Source: Silurus meridionalis
Lineage: Eukaryota > Chordata > Actinopteri > Siluriformes > Siluridae
NCBI RefSeq assembly: GCF_014805685.1
Contig: NC_060896.1
Coordinates: 10,194,889-10,258,888 of the forward strand
Length of the DNA stretch: 64,000 nt
Reading direction: 5' to 3'
Made by a program: the position numbers and the translations under genes. The notes beneath the pieces are model-generated. The model made no database searches and had not been told where the DNA came from. It saw only the letters and a program-made list of their open reading frames with translations. Of this stretch, positions 22,451-35,359 are shown in pieces; position 1 is the stretch's first letter; each line of letters begins with the position of its first letter.

Positions 22451-25017
22451 TTCGTTCTGTCCTTCTAAACCAAATCTCTCAAATATTTTGGTTTCACATT
22501 GACACTGCAGTGGATATTCAGGCATAGTGTGGATTTGATTGAGGCCTCTGAAATAGCTGGCGTTTTATGAACTGAAATAAAAAATTAATTGCCCGGAGAA
22601 AATAAAATCTGAGCAGATTGACATAGATTGACTTATTGTCCTTGGGTTTTGTAGCATAGTCATATCTGATGCTGTCATGCATCAGAAATTGAAACATGCT
22701 CCCAGAAGAACTGTCACACTGGCCAGTGGTTGACATATCCTAAGTGCAGACTGTGGGATGATTGGCATTTTATTATTCTTTTTTTTTTTTTTATTATTGA
22801 AAGTGCTTTCCTCTCAATATAGTTGTATCCTTTTTACATCCAACTATCCACAATGTGAGAAAAACAAGTTTTGGTTATTTAAGTTTCCTGAATTCCCTAC
22901 AAGCGCTATATCAAGAGGTCTGTCAAGTTCTTTTTATACCAAAAAATCCAGGACATGGGGGTATTTGACCTCATGTAGCTAATGGGTGGAGTCAAACAAA
23001 AAGCCTGGGGCTTTTTTTTTTGCTAAGGCAAATATGTGCTTGTTGATCTGCTTGGTGCAGCATGTCATGTGTTAAGGGTGATATTTAGGCTTAGCAGATC
23101 AGCTACACAACCTGGTATAGAGTATCCTGCTTGAAGGACAATGCTAACTGCCCAATTTTGTTTACAAGCACTGCAACACATTCGCTGCCTAGTGTTTAAC
23201 TCTCGGGCAGGGTGGACAAGCTGTCCTCACCCAGCAAACAGGGTCAATTGTGCTCTTTTGTCCATAGGTGATTATGGTGTTCTGATCCCATGTGGTATTT
23301 CAAAGCTGCAGCCAATGGTGCCAGGTAACTCATTTCCCCTTGCCTCATTGAGCTGCTCACCTAAAAGGTTTGCAAATGAAGCCAGCTGAGATGCCAACAT
23401 CACACACTGGGCATGGACCCAGGCTGAATCATAGCCGCCTTCCAGAGTTAATGGCCTCAATCACAGCCAGTAAGGTTTAATGCTTGCTTTTATTAAGCTT
23501 AGTGCCCTACATAAAGTCTGTGGCAGATAAAATGTACAAACAGATTCTTGAAATATACAACCCCGGGTCAAACACAATAAAGAATACTTTTTGAGTTAAA
23601 TGGGTTAAAATTGGTTAGGAAACACTGATGCTGTGTGGTTTTCCCCAGTGGCTGATGCTCAAGGAGAGATATTAGCATACAGCAATTGCAGCACCTCTAA
23701 TGATTAATTACAAATGCCAAGGTGTGTGGAAGGGCTCTCTGGTGACATCCGCAGCCACGCCGAGCTGTTCCACTTCATTGTTCAGCCAAATCAAGTTAAA
23801 AGGCACTCGCTTCATCTAACTAACACTAGCACACTTGCCCACCCTCTTATACATACATGCCGCTCATTCGGAATTATCAAAGGAAATGAATAATTTGAAC
23901 AAAAGGAATGAAATCCCTACAAATTGGTATTACATATCCTTGTTTCTCATTCTATCTTCAAACTCGTGGCAGGCAAATCCAGAGAAAGTACAACATGTCG
24001 GATATACAGTAGGTTAATCACTACAGATCATTACAAATTCTTAAAATAAAAGTACGTCATTGCTGTACCTAAGGAAAGACAGTACGTTAAAGGTCACATC
24101 TGATGATATATGTGGACTTTAATAGTGTGGGCAGTGACATATTATTTTCAGTGCTGGCTCAGAGATGAAAATAACCACTTCAATAATCTCCTTCAAGCCA
24201 AAGTAGAGTGCTGCTCAATTAAATTCTGTGACTGTGTAAATTCAGCATGATTGCATGCCTGGAATGCATCCAGTTTTGCCAAAAAAAAGCCTTCTTATGA
24301 GAAGTTAAGACCCAAAAGCTATCTAAAATGCTCCTGTAAATACTTATGGTCATGCTGCTGCATATTTTTGAGCATTTCCTGCTCATTAGATACATTTTTT
24401 TTCAGTTGCATCTTTACAATTTTTTTGAGCATGAAAATCCTCACTTCAGACTGATTTAGCACATACTGAATAATCCTAGCTTCTTATGTTGCACCTTTAG
24501 TTTGTTCTCCTCATTTAAACGATCAGGCTAATCCCAATTATCTCTTTGTCAGTAGTCAAACATTAATAAAAGCGATTATTATTGTGACATTAACCTGTCT
24601 CCAGAGTTGTTCTCATAAAAATAAAGAGTGCTTGGAGGCACGTATCAGTACGGTCCATGACAAAGCCATCAAGTCTCATCATCTAACACATAAATCAGCA
24701 AGCACAGCTAATTGGTTAATGGGGCTGGCCAGCAAAGTGAATGCAAATCATCAACCTTCAATTATGCGGCAATCATTTTCGAAACTGGGCACAATTTAGC
24801 AGCTATTGTCTTCCTTTATGAACTCTATATTCTCCCTATTGCCAAGCCAGAATCAATGTTAACAGCATTGCAAGGTGTAATAAAATGACCTCAAACTGCT
24901 ACACATGAAGTCCAGATTACTGTATTATCAGCTCTTTCTCTTATGTAGACTATAAGATCAGGCAGGGTAAGAGATATCTCATGCCCTTCGCTAGACTGTC
25001 GCTCTTTATGAACCACT
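22451..25017. other. Intronic sequence, no gene recognised
   Basis: Scanned on the minus strand for a preceding EC1/EC2 cadherin exon without success. 22981-23470 has moderate G+C and overlapping domainless frames. 24480-24800 is repeat-free with AATTA/TAATCC-type cores and could be conserved non-coding DNA. Confidence 0.4.
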
Positions 25018-25025
25018 GAAATATC

Positions 25026-26053
25026 CAGTGGTGGGCCGTCAGGGCCAGCGAATCTTTCTCTGCTGGCCTAAACACTATCAGAAGCACTGACCTACATTTA
25101 CAACCTAACTTTTAATTTTGTTCCATTAAATTTGTTAAATTTATTTCCAACAGTTTATTCTCTTCATTTCATAGCGTTTCTCTTGGCTGCACTGCTTCCA
25201 GTACGTGTATGTGGATGTTAGATTTTTTGTCCAATCAGATTTCAGTCTCAATGTGCTTTCATGTCAATTTTATATTCCCAGGGCCTGCATATTACCAATG
25301 GGTCTGTTTCTTTAACAAATCAGATTTCATATTCGTATTCTTACAGGGCCAGCTAGCTGGGCCGGAATATCGTCAGCATTTTTCCGCCCTCTGATTGGTT
25401 GGTCAGAGGGAACCTGTTACAGCCAAGCTCGACTGGCAAAACACATGTGTAGCATGCTGCACACATGAATACATCTGAGTTAGACTTTTTTCATGCCTAC
25501 GGAGGAAGAGAAATAGATTTGATCTCGGACATACTTAAAAATCCATTTTCCAGAGAAGCTAGACATGGTGAGCAGGTCGGCCAAACGCGAAGCTAGCTAG
25601 CTTGTCTCAGCCCGGGAAAGGGTTTGATCGCCACTTCCAGATCAGTGAATATGAGCGGTACCACTGGATTACAGCCTCTGAGGAGCGGTGCAAATTATGA
25701 ATATGCATCTCTGGTGAGTAGGTTGGATTTTATTTACATTTTTATGTTTTTGTCACGTTATTAGACGAATATTGATTCTGAACTGCTCCAGATGATGTAG
25801 GTGGCACAGTTGTGGTGGGAGTGTAGAGGTTTGGAGTTGTCTTAATTGGGTTTCTTGCTTTAGTAAAATGGTTTTCACCCTCCATATGTGAAATGCCTCT
25901 CTCTCTGTAATGCCACACGTTGTTATATTGCGTTTTTGAATAGTATCGGTGGTTTCTATAATCGCGACGTGATAGTGGTGGTATTAAGAGGTGGATTAAG
26001 TCGGATTAAGTCCCCACTGAAGGCCCAGGTACAAAATGCACGACCCACCACTG
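25026..26053 (+). mobile_element. Internally deleted hAT transposon (1028 bp) with 8-bp duplication
   Basis: Termini: left CAGTGGTGGGCCGT; right, read inward, CAGTGGTGGGTCGT. Perfect 8-bp direct flanks GAAATATC lie at 25018-25025 and 26054-26061, diagnostic of the hAT superfamily. Inside, about 25490-25690, the plus strand preserves an exon-like fragment. It has a YGGREIDLISDIL-like block and GFDRHFQISEYERYHW, as in the N-terminal TTF-type zinc finger of ZMYM-like hAT transposases. The fragment ends close to a donor-like CTGGTGAGT (25711). No catalytic domain, so it is non-autonomous. Confidence 0.92.
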
Positions 26054-26223
26054 GAAATATCCCATGAAAGCATGGGTACTGGAGCAAGCCATTTTGTAAA
26101 ATTGCATTGCTAACCATCCCTGAAAGCTAACCCAATCTGGTGAACCTGTTCGTATTAATTGCAGTCCAAAGCCATCTTCATGGATTATAGCTATGTGCCA
26201 CTTTTTTGGCAGACTGTATTTTT

Positions 26224-26365
26224 TTCTATAGTGACTTACAGCTGATTTGATCAGATAAGTCTTGTGCAGACCCACAAAAGTAACAACTTGGCAGTACCAG
26301 AATTCAAACTCCAACAACCTCCAATCAGTAGCCCAGAACCTGAATAACTAAGCAGCCACCTGGTT
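26224..26365 (-). mobile_element. Decayed SINE copy, minus strand
   Basis: Plus-strand reading gives AGTGACTTACAGCTGA, CAGTACCAGAATTCAAACTC (B-box region inverted) and ATCAGTAGCCCAGAACCTGA in the order expected for the reversed SINE. The tail is lost. Confidence 0.55.
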
Positions 26366-26446
26366 TGCTTCTAGGTTTCACTATTCTCCATGCACTAGAA
26401 TGCACATCTTCTTGGTTAGGTACACACTTGTGTGTGACTCTTATTT

Positions 26447-26448
26447 GT

Positions 26449-26495
<47 letters not shown>

Positions 26496-26498
26496 TTT
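26447..26498. repeat. (TTTA)n microsatellite
   Basis: About 12 units of ATTT. Confidence 0.97.
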
Positions 26499-26925
26499 TC
26501 AATACAAATAGCTACACTTCCGATTTACTTACCATACCCTATATAAGGTCTTTGAAATCTATACTAAGACTATAATTAAACTCAATGCATCAACCTGAAT
26601 ACTATTGGCTAGAGTAGCTTATCTGGTTAATAAATATACGCTTTAAAGACAAGGTCATGGAAAGTTCTACAGGCTCCTGCCATCCATGCCACATAGCACC
26701 CAAGGTTGTTATTCAGGAATAATGTATGTGAGAGTATTTTTTAAGGAAAGAGATCAGGAAAAATATACAAAATTATTATTCAGTACAGTGTAGGGATTAA
26801 TATGAGAGCACTTTACCTGGAAAAAAAATAAAACCTATATAAAATCATTTGCAAAAAAAAATAAAATAAAAAGAGATCTCCTGTTCTGAAAATTTACAAG
26901 GTTGGCTAAGTTTTTGCTGCTGGAC

Positions 26926-26927
<2 letters not shown>
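26499..26927. other. AT-rich intronic sequence, nothing recognised
   Basis: Two A-rich patches near 26820-26875. Nothing gene-like. Confidence 0.4.

Positions 26928-26973
<46 letters not shown>
26928..26973. repeat. (GT)n microsatellite
   Basis: Pure GT run. Confidence 0.97.
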
Positions 26974-26975
<2 letters not shown>

Positions 26976-27636
26976 AGCCTTGGCCATACCAAGGCGGGTT
27001 ACATATATATCTCTAGAGCTAAATCTCTTTTTTACAGTTTATTAATTTTTCCTCTTGCATTACTGTATTATTCTACACATGCCTGACTAGAAATCTGATT
27101 TTATAAGATTTTAGAATGCATACACCTGACCTCAGTCCAGCCACAGCTGAATCCCAGTGATTGCCAGCCATGACTACTGCTTTACCTTGTAGACTACTCT
27201 GATACTTACCAAGGGATTGACACTGACATTTGCTTAATTCAGCCTCAAGATTTGGGTGAATAAAATATTTCGAATGTAAAGACTATCTGTGCGTTTGCAC
27301 ACCTCACCCTTCTGCCTTAACTGCCTCCTAATATGCTGTCTGAATTGTACATTAGCAGCACCACGACACAATGGCCAGTGCCACATGTAGTACATCCTGT
27401 ATTACAGTGAGCTAGGGAAATCAATATGACTTCTAGATCTTATTCACCCCAGGGAGGTACTGCATCTGTGTGATAGGCTTGGTAATAAGAAAGAACAGGG
27501 CTAAGATTAAGGCAGGATGAGAAAATGATGGAGAAGGTGTATATATGTGATTGAGATTTATAAACCATCTTGAAATAGAATGACAGACATGTAGAGGGTG
27601 AGTGTGTGAGAGAGAAAAAAAGGATAGAGAGAGCAT

Positions 27637-27638
<2 letters not shown>
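26974..27638. other. Intronic sequence, nothing recognised
   Basis: No exon or named repeat seen. Confidence 0.4.

Positions 27639-27729
<91 letters not shown>
27639..27729. repeat. (GATA)n microsatellite
   Basis: About 22 uninterrupted GATA units. Confidence 0.98.
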
Positions 27730-28285
27730 GAGCTAAGACATAAATCAAAATAACTTAGAATTTAAAGTTCTGCATTTATAAACAGCATATCCAATCTCCC
27801 AATGAAAACCGAATATCAATATTCGCAAACACAGCAGCAACAGACGTTACTGAGATATGCTGAGACCTGGCCAGTGCCTTCAAATAAATTACTAGTCCCA
27901 GTTTTGGAAGAATGATATTGATTAGACGGAGGGAGGTCAGCAAGCTATTTACGCAGTGGGCCATCCAAACATTTCAATTCACCTTGTAGGGTCAAGAGAG
28001 AATTCTTAATGAGATTTGTGTGCTCGCTTCCTTGCAATTAAATGAACTAAGTGATAATTTGGATACGGCAAAATGTAAACTGGCCTGTGGATGATTATCA
28101 GTGTGTTGGGATCTGAATCTTGTCTGCATTCCTTATAAACTAAATAAATCAATTCTCAAACAAGAGGTAGATTACATGCAACTGTTTTTCCCACACAGTT
28201 TGTCACTTGGAATATTCTTCAAAACTTTAGTTGGTTTATATTCTTTTTTATTCATAGTGCTTTTAGTCTGTAGGTCAATAGGTGT
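27730..28285. other. Intronic sequence, nothing recognised
   Basis: The frame at 28101-28406 becomes recognisable only from about 28290, where it enters a Tc1 fragment. Confidence 0.4.
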
Positions 28286-28289
28286 TGAT

Positions 28290-28635
28290 TTGACAGTGAT
28301 TCCTGTTCCGCATGGCAATGCCCCTGTGCACAAAGTAAGCTCCTTGAAGATATGGTTTACATGCTTTGGAGAGAAAGATCTGGTTTGGTCTGCTATAGAG
28401 CTCTGATCTGCCCTACTGAACACCTTGGGGATGGATTGGAATGCTGAATGCACCCCAGGCCTCCTCACCTACATCAGGACCTGCCTTTCATAATACTCTT
28501 GTGGCTGATGAACACAAATATCCACAAATATGGCAGCACTCCAAAATCTAGTGTCCTCTAGTCTTCCCAGAAGAGTGGAGGAAATTATATGAGCAAATTT
28601 GGACTAAATGTGCAATGCAATGTTTAAATTCACAT
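28290..28635 (+). mobile_element. Tc1-family fragment, transposase C-terminal half
   Basis: Plus-strand peptide HGNAPVHKVSSLKIWFTCFG (D2 block, with the catalytic Asp changed to Gly) at about 28307-28366. After stops and frame shifts it is followed by remnants resembling HLGDGLEC and SVPDL-type sequence to about 28590. No left terminus. Dead. Confidence 0.8.
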
Positions 28636-28699
28636 ACCACATATCACTCTTGGAAGTGCAATTAGTTAAAAAAAAAATCTTGGGAGACATTCTTCTTTT

Positions 28700-28855
28700 T
28701 CTCTCAAAGTTGTTAACACAAAGCTGAAGGCATACAATTCTATAGGATGTCTTTGGATTAAATTAGCATTAAATTTCTCATTGATTTGAACCCAAACCTG
28801 AAGAACCAAAACCTGTTCCACCACGTGCACAAATCGAGACCCATATGTGTGCACA
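28700..28855 (+). mobile_element. Second Tc1-family fragment, upstream half
   Basis: Contains AGGCATACAATTCTATAGGA, TGTCTTTGGATTAAATTAGC and CCAAACCTGAAGAACCAAAA. These correspond to the segment that precedes the D2 block in the copy at 19264-19780. It is followed directly by a CA microsatellite and lies downstream of a piece that should follow it. Confidence 0.6.
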
Positions 28856-28863
28856 CACTTTTC

Positions 28864-28866
<3 letters not shown>

Positions 28867-28931
<65 letters not shown>
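28867..28931. repeat. (CA)n microsatellite
   Basis: Pure CA run of about 32 units. Confidence 0.98.
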
Positions 28932-28932
<1 letters not shown>

Positions 28933-31900
28933 CTTAATCATATCTTTAGGGCTTAGCAGCTGGAAGTTACATGATAAATCCTGACTAGCTCAAACAGCTG
29001 CTTGATTTTTAAGTCAAAAGTTACCCCTGAATAGATGTTGATGTCCTGTCAGCATCAGATAAAAATACAATCTTGCCTTTTTTTATTATTATTTTTGCAT
29101 ACTTCAATATTACCTTTTTTTATTTTGACGTAATTGGCTAAAGTATGCTTCTAGAGAGCAACTTACAAGTTATGGAGTATTTATATTAGGTCAACTGCTA
29201 TTGAGAATAAAGAAGCTGGTTTATTATGGTAATGCTTCTGCTTGCGAATTTAGATTGGCACTATATTAAGGGAAAAACTTGCCTTGTAGGGGGAACAAAA
29301 CGCACTGCTATTGACTTGATCAGTTAAAACACAAATTTACCTTCTGAAAACTTTTGGAACAATTTCAGTCTAATGTAAACATGTACATTTTACTAGACTG
29401 GGCACTTTTCCTAAAAAAAAAAAAATAAGGAGGGTTGTGGAGTAGATTTCATCTATTATACTTTGGCTAGCTGAAGGACAAACTGAGCAAAACACAACAC
29501 AAATAATTTCTTGAATTTGTTTTTACTTCTCCAGCTTGGCTGAATGCCGACTTTAGGTTTAGCAAGGCCATTTAGTGTTGAATTATACAGAAGTAATTGA
29601 AGCCTTCACCAGGGCATTTATTCTAACATTCAAGAATCTTACAGTGAGTGAACAGGAATTATTGCTTTTTACACCAGAGCATAGCTGAATGCTAAAATAT
29701 TCAACTAACAGCAGGGCTAGTTCCAGCTATAACATGTATGTGAAAATAAACGTACTTCTTGTTTCTATAGTAACAGGTCATACACAGGGACATGGACAGA
29801 GGACGCACTATATATTTAAGACTCCACATATCTAAAAACACCCTTACTTTGATGTAGTATTTTTTCTTTTGGTATGTTTATTTAACATTTATGGAAGGAG
29901 TCTTGGTTGTACCCCTTTCTCAGTGTCTTTGCGTTTCCTTCGTTTTCGCGGTAAAAATGACTGGCTGTGTGTTGTGTGTTCATGTGTGTGTGTGAGAGAA
30001 AAAGATCTTGGCATTCCACAACATTAAATCTAAACAGTGATAAATGTGCAACGTGGTGTTCATTAATACGCTAAAAATTCAAATCACTGACTCATCGCTG
30101 TGGTGTAAGTGGAATAACACACTCACAGGTTATTTCTTACATTATGGATAGCCTGTAATTGCTGAGCAATAATAAACACAAATGATCACAAATTAAAATG
30201 GAAAACAGTTCTGTCAGAGAGCAATCGTGCCAGAACAAACATCAAACAGTGTGCTCCACATTCGGCTATTTACGCTTGTATCCTGCCTGTTGCAAAAGTA
30301 GAGCGTGCTGCGCTTCAGGGAAAGGAAGACAGAATGGAGTCCGAGCTTCTCTGTGGAAATACACAATCTCACTGGAAAAGCTGTTAGACGCCTGCTGAAT
30401 TCCGATAGTCAGTCTTTGCCTCGAGGGGATGTTTTGCGGGGTCTCTCTTTCACCTAGTAATTACCAGTCCTTGCCTTTTCCTATTTCCTTTTTCATATGA
30501 CCACAAAGATGAAACAAGTGGAGGGTTGAATTTCATCGTAAATCATACAAAATTTATGTGTGTAGATATTCACTAGCTATTCTTCATGATATATGAAAAC
30601 AAGTGCAAGAAGTAACCACACTGTACTGAGAGTCCCAGCATTTTGTATGTTTGGAGTAGTTCTTATCTAGGCTCTAGCATAACTTTTTTTGACATTGTCA
30701 TGGAGTTATCTGAAGTTGAAAGACTTTGAAACCTACCAAACCTACAGATTCTCACTCCTCCTTGCAGTACGACTTGTCCCATCCCAAGCAAGAATTCCAT
30801 TACTTTCTTACAACTCCTGACACTGAAATGCATTCGCTGAGAGAATGAGGATGTCCTTCAATACAGTAAGAAAACATCTGTTTATTTCCAGACGGTGGAT
30901 TTTCAAAGAAAGTCATACACTGAGGAAACTATCCACTGCTAAAACAGATCCAGTTTCTCTACAAGTTCATGCTAATCTCTAAATTATAATAAAAGCTCAA
31001 TTTACATGTCTATGTTTCCACACAAAATCCTCATACTCCAAGGATCACAACTACTTCCCTTTTTAACGGACCTCCATTCATCTACCGAAGGCACAAATAC
31101 CCTAAAGCCATGCTTAACTGCTGTGAATTAAATGCTCTGTCTAATAAAATCTTTAACACTCTTTGAAGCAATCCAGACCCAATAACAATACGGAGTTCCC
31201 CGTGCGGAGAGTTTCTTTTAAGCCCACTTCAAAATTTTACTTTTAACACAGACAAAGACTCAGGCATAAAACATCTAGAGATGATCCAAAAGTGCAAATA
31301 GGAAACAGAAAACATATAATCATACACAGGCTCTCAGAAACCATGCAACTTGAACAACTGGCAAGACTTCGTAAGAATGCCAAGTGATTTGACAGTTCAT
31401 GAAACTATCAGTAAACCAGAAATGAACAACTGCACTAGAATTGTGTTGAGTAGTGTGTTGTCCTTGGCTGTAGCGACAGACATTTATTAGCACAGCCACC
31501 ACAAAGAATCACCACTGTCACCCACTATTCTGCATGCATCACCACAGGAGTTGTTTACTTTTTTGCTCCTGCAAGAGGAGACTTGATTTGTCACGCAGCA
31601 ATCATACCAAAGAACGAACGGTTTCTCCTTTCGAGTGCAGCTATGAATAAAGTTAGGGCGCTAGGAAGTTACACGTTAATGATATGGAACGAATGTGGTG
31701 AGGAAGCTTGGAGAAAAGGCACATTGACATTTTATACATCAGCTGAATTCCAGCACTTGTATATCCCAGCAAAAGCACCGCACAGCGGATAAGGACATTT
31801 ATCCAAAACATCCTGTTTCTCTGCTTCACTATACTTCTATAAGTCTATAATTATAAGCATACCCTCTCTATTTCTGCTTTGCTCTTTGCTGCAAGTAGAA

Positions 31901-32676
31901 TACATTAGGTATTAGAGTACAGATATGATTATAGCTCTACTTTCCCTGCGTAGGCATCGCCCGCTCTCGGCATAACACAACGGTCGAATCAAATCCCAAT
32001 TCGGGGAACAATTAACAGGACGGATGAGTTAATAAGTTAGCTAATAACTTAGGCTTTGTTTTCAGCTAAAGCCTCCAGTGGTTTGTGCTAGCATGCAAAA
32101 ACTATGAACTTGGTCCCTTGCAATACCCAGGCAGCTGCTCACACAGTATGAAGTGTAAAGGCTAGAGCTGTTTAACATCCAGAGCAAAGAAAGAATACTG
32201 CAACAAAAATAGAAAAGTGTAGGTGAGGCAGTGGATGTGAGAAAATGTGAAGGAGTGATGCATATAAGACTAAATGCTCAGGGGAAGGTATGTATCAGAG
32301 TTGCAGAGGATAGGGCTGTGCATAATTGCCCCTGGTTCAATAAAGGTCATGCAGCATCTTTTGGGCATGGTGACAGCAACCCACTGCTTTTTTCTCCTAA
32401 CCTCTCCATTTCTCTGCCTCTGCCCTGACATATTATCATTTCCCTTTCAGCACACTGTTTTCTCTACTTGTTCCAGCTGTTTCCTCTTTAACAATCAGTA
32501 CCAAGACAAGCCCAGCCCTTGCTTTGGGATGTTCTGGAGCAAACATGACCATGTGTGTCCAGAACGCAACATTGCGTTAAGCAAGCAACATGCTGTTTTA
32601 TTTAGTCGCCAATTGATCCCTTTGTTCCTATTCAGAATTCAGAACAACTTTAGACCACGCCATGCTGACCTTGAAA

Positions 32677-32678
<2 letters not shown>
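28932..32678. other. 3.7 kb of intronic sequence, nothing recognised
   Basis: No microsatellite longer than a few units, no terminal repeats and no domain in any frame. 29880-30480 and 31500-31800 are high-complexity and could be tested for conservation. The remainder looks neutral. Confidence 0.4.

Positions 32679-32742
<64 letters not shown>
32679..32742. repeat. (CA)n microsatellite
   Basis: Pure CA run. Overlapping long open frames on both strands are artefacts of it. Confidence 0.98.
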
Positions 32743-32743
<1 letters not shown>

Positions 32744-33254
32744 CACAGAAGCAGGCACAATCGCAGCATCATATTAGGATTCACTGCATACGCCAGACAG
32801 CATCTCTCATTAACAATGCTTTGTGTACTAATTTGCTCTTGAGTGATTTTCAATTATATCAAGTGCACATAATATTACAGCCATTACTGAAAACAAGGTT
32901 GGGCAAATGTATACACATGGCATTGTCGCCGAGCAAATTTGATTAAATACAATTGTGTCCAATTACGCAACAAATAATACAGATGCTGGCACAAAGCACT
33001 ATCAAGAAGGACTGTCTAAAAAAAATGCTGTTCCTGTTGTGGCAGATGGGCTGGAGATCTTGACCAAGTTTACATGTCGGGAAAGCAGCGTTCACCTGTT
33101 TTCTATAGAATTTGGTGGATCTGCATGATTTCTGTATCATTTCAAATCAGATACAGTCTGGGGCTTTTAGCTACAAATGAACTATGAGTAAGAATAATAA
33201 GGCCTGGCCTGAAGTGTGTGTTTTTTACATCTGTTCCCTGATGGCACAGCTCAC
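32743..33254. other. Intronic sequence, nothing recognised
   Basis: No repeat family or exon identified. Confidence 0.4.
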
Positions 33255-33255
33255 T

Positions 33256-33287
<32 letters not shown>

Positions 33288-33288
33288 C
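33256..33288. repeat. Short (CA)n microsatellite
   Basis: CA run with one G interruption near its end. Confidence 0.95.
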
Positions 33289-35234
33289 TTTCTCTCTGAC
33301 AATCCATGTGCAACTGCAGCCACATCTGTGCTCACACACACAAAGCCAATCAAACATACAACCAGCAGTGTGCCTCTGGCCAGTGGCGCCTTCAGTTATT
33401 TATGATGTTACAGACAGAAAGGCCTGCTGCTGCTCAGGGTCCGGCATAAAGAACAACAACATCTCAAAAGCTTTTTCGGAAAGAGAATTTGAAAAAAAAA
33501 GTTGGACAGAAGAAAAATAATGGTAATATCTGTCAACTTCAAGCCTGTTGGAATTCAAATAAGAGTGCCTCTGAGATATAAGGCTCACTTCAAGAAGATA
33601 AAAAACCCTGTCTTCTAGGTGCAGCGGCAGTTCATACCGAAGAAGGCGATGAATCTTTGAGACCGCTGTCACAGGCTTTTCAGGACTTCTAGAGGTAAAG
33701 ACGGTGAGTTGTTTGACATGTCAGCTTTTGAGTGGAATATATAAATGAGGAATGTCCTATTAGAGATGCGCAAAGACAATAGCAGAAGGATAAATAAGCC
33801 TCGTGTTTCACTCCTTATATGCATCCTCATCTCGGGCCGAGTTCCTGGCAGACCGAAGTAACGAATCATCTCCTCCTGCTGTCTCGTATTGTATCGTAGC
33901 TTTTATACCTTAAAGCTTTTTGCGCTGTAAGGAGTTTTAACGCAACTTAGCAAATTTAAAAGAACTTGTGGCAAAAGGTATTTTACCTGTCCTTCTTCTC
34001 ACTAGATTATTTCAAGCAATTGGGCTTCAGCGGAACTTCATTGTGACTGAAAGCTGTAGTCCTGTGATAACCAGTCCTCTGGGCTAAATGAAATCTAAGT
34101 GGATGTCTGAGGTTTTTTTAGGACTGTCCTCCTGAGTATGATCAGAGTCGGTTATCATATCTGTCTCCTCTCCCATCCGTTCTTTAATTTAAGCTCACAA
34201 GTATGGCTCCCAATAGATTAATCTGTATCAGGATAATGTGCCTGCTCTTCCAGGTGTGTCTCTTTTCCCCTTTCTTGATCACAGGAGCCTGAAACTTGAT
34301 CTGAAGCACCAAGCTGTTAACAGCTCGAACTTGAAAAGAGACCACGGAATTGCACTTCACAGCAGAATAATACATGATGAGTGTGACATTATAGGATATG
34401 ATTATTTTCTCATTTCTTCAAATAATATAGCAATTTGCCAACACAACCTTTTTTAAACTTCATTGTTGAACACATTTTAAACGTTCTATAGCATTTGATG
34501 TCCAAAAAAAAGTAGTTTTATCAATTACTTATGTTAGAACAGATAAAACAAGGGCTTCCACCTCTATCCTAACACTCTCTTTAAAAAGCAAGTTCTTCTA
34601 CTGAGAATCTAGAAACCTCAAAATCCTCATTCTGTCCATACTGGAATATTTTTTTAAAGCACTGAAGACTCCTTCAATAAAATACAAATAGAAAGCTTTA
34701 TGTGTCAGTGCTTATGCACATTTTGAATGATCTGAATATTAGATGCAACAGCATTATGTAACAACTATATTTAATCACACAAATGAACACCTGCCAAAAC
34801 AACAAACGCAGCTATAAATGAACCAAGGTAAGTCATGCTGTCAAATTACTCGCCAATGTGACTGGTGACTAATGTTTTTATCAAGTTTGTTCACTCACTT
34901 TGCTGGAAAAGTTTGTGTAATCCAAACCTGTGCAAATTTAGTGCAGATTTTCAACTCGCGAGTCATCAAGATATATTAAATGCAGTCTATTTATGCAGCA
35001 TCAACACATATCTGGTTTAATTAAACATACCAGTCACTTCGCAACAAATATTGCCACACTGGTTTATTTGCATTGAAGCAATAGCAACAACACAAAAACA
35101 TCATGACGTAAAAGCAAATGAAAAAAAAGCAATGAAGAAGCAAATGGGAAAAAAAAAAAGTTTAATGTCAGTGGAAAGCAGGGCATGTGTGGCTCATGTA
35201 TGACTCCACAAACAACATATGCAAGGACAAACGC
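33289..35234. other. Intronic sequence, nothing recognised
   Basis: 33400-34170 is moderately complex and repeat-free. Frames at 33308-33869 overlap and lack domains. 34440-35234 is AT-rich. Confidence 0.4.
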
Positions 35235-35237
35235 AAA

Positions 35238-35317
<80 letters not shown>
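35235..35317. repeat. A-run followed by (TA)n
   Basis: About 20 A then about 31 TA units. It sits about 40 bp before a SINE. Confidence 0.97.
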
Positions 35318-35321
<4 letters not shown>

Positions 35322-35359
35322 GTATGAGATTTTATAATAAATATATTGTGTATAAGCTA

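Noticed and set aside
23272..23460. 62-codon minus-strand frame upstream of the cdh13 exon as another cdh13 exon
   Set aside because: No cadherin motif (DxD, LDRE or DxNDN) and no convincing flanking splice sites in frame.
27639..27729. (GATA)n tract as a sex-chromosome marker
   Set aside because: GATA repeats are widespread in fish genomes and nothing else here points to sex linkage.
32274..32777. 167-codon open frame, the second longest in the window
   Set aside because: The C-terminal third is the CA microsatellite and the rest has no recognisable domain or start context.
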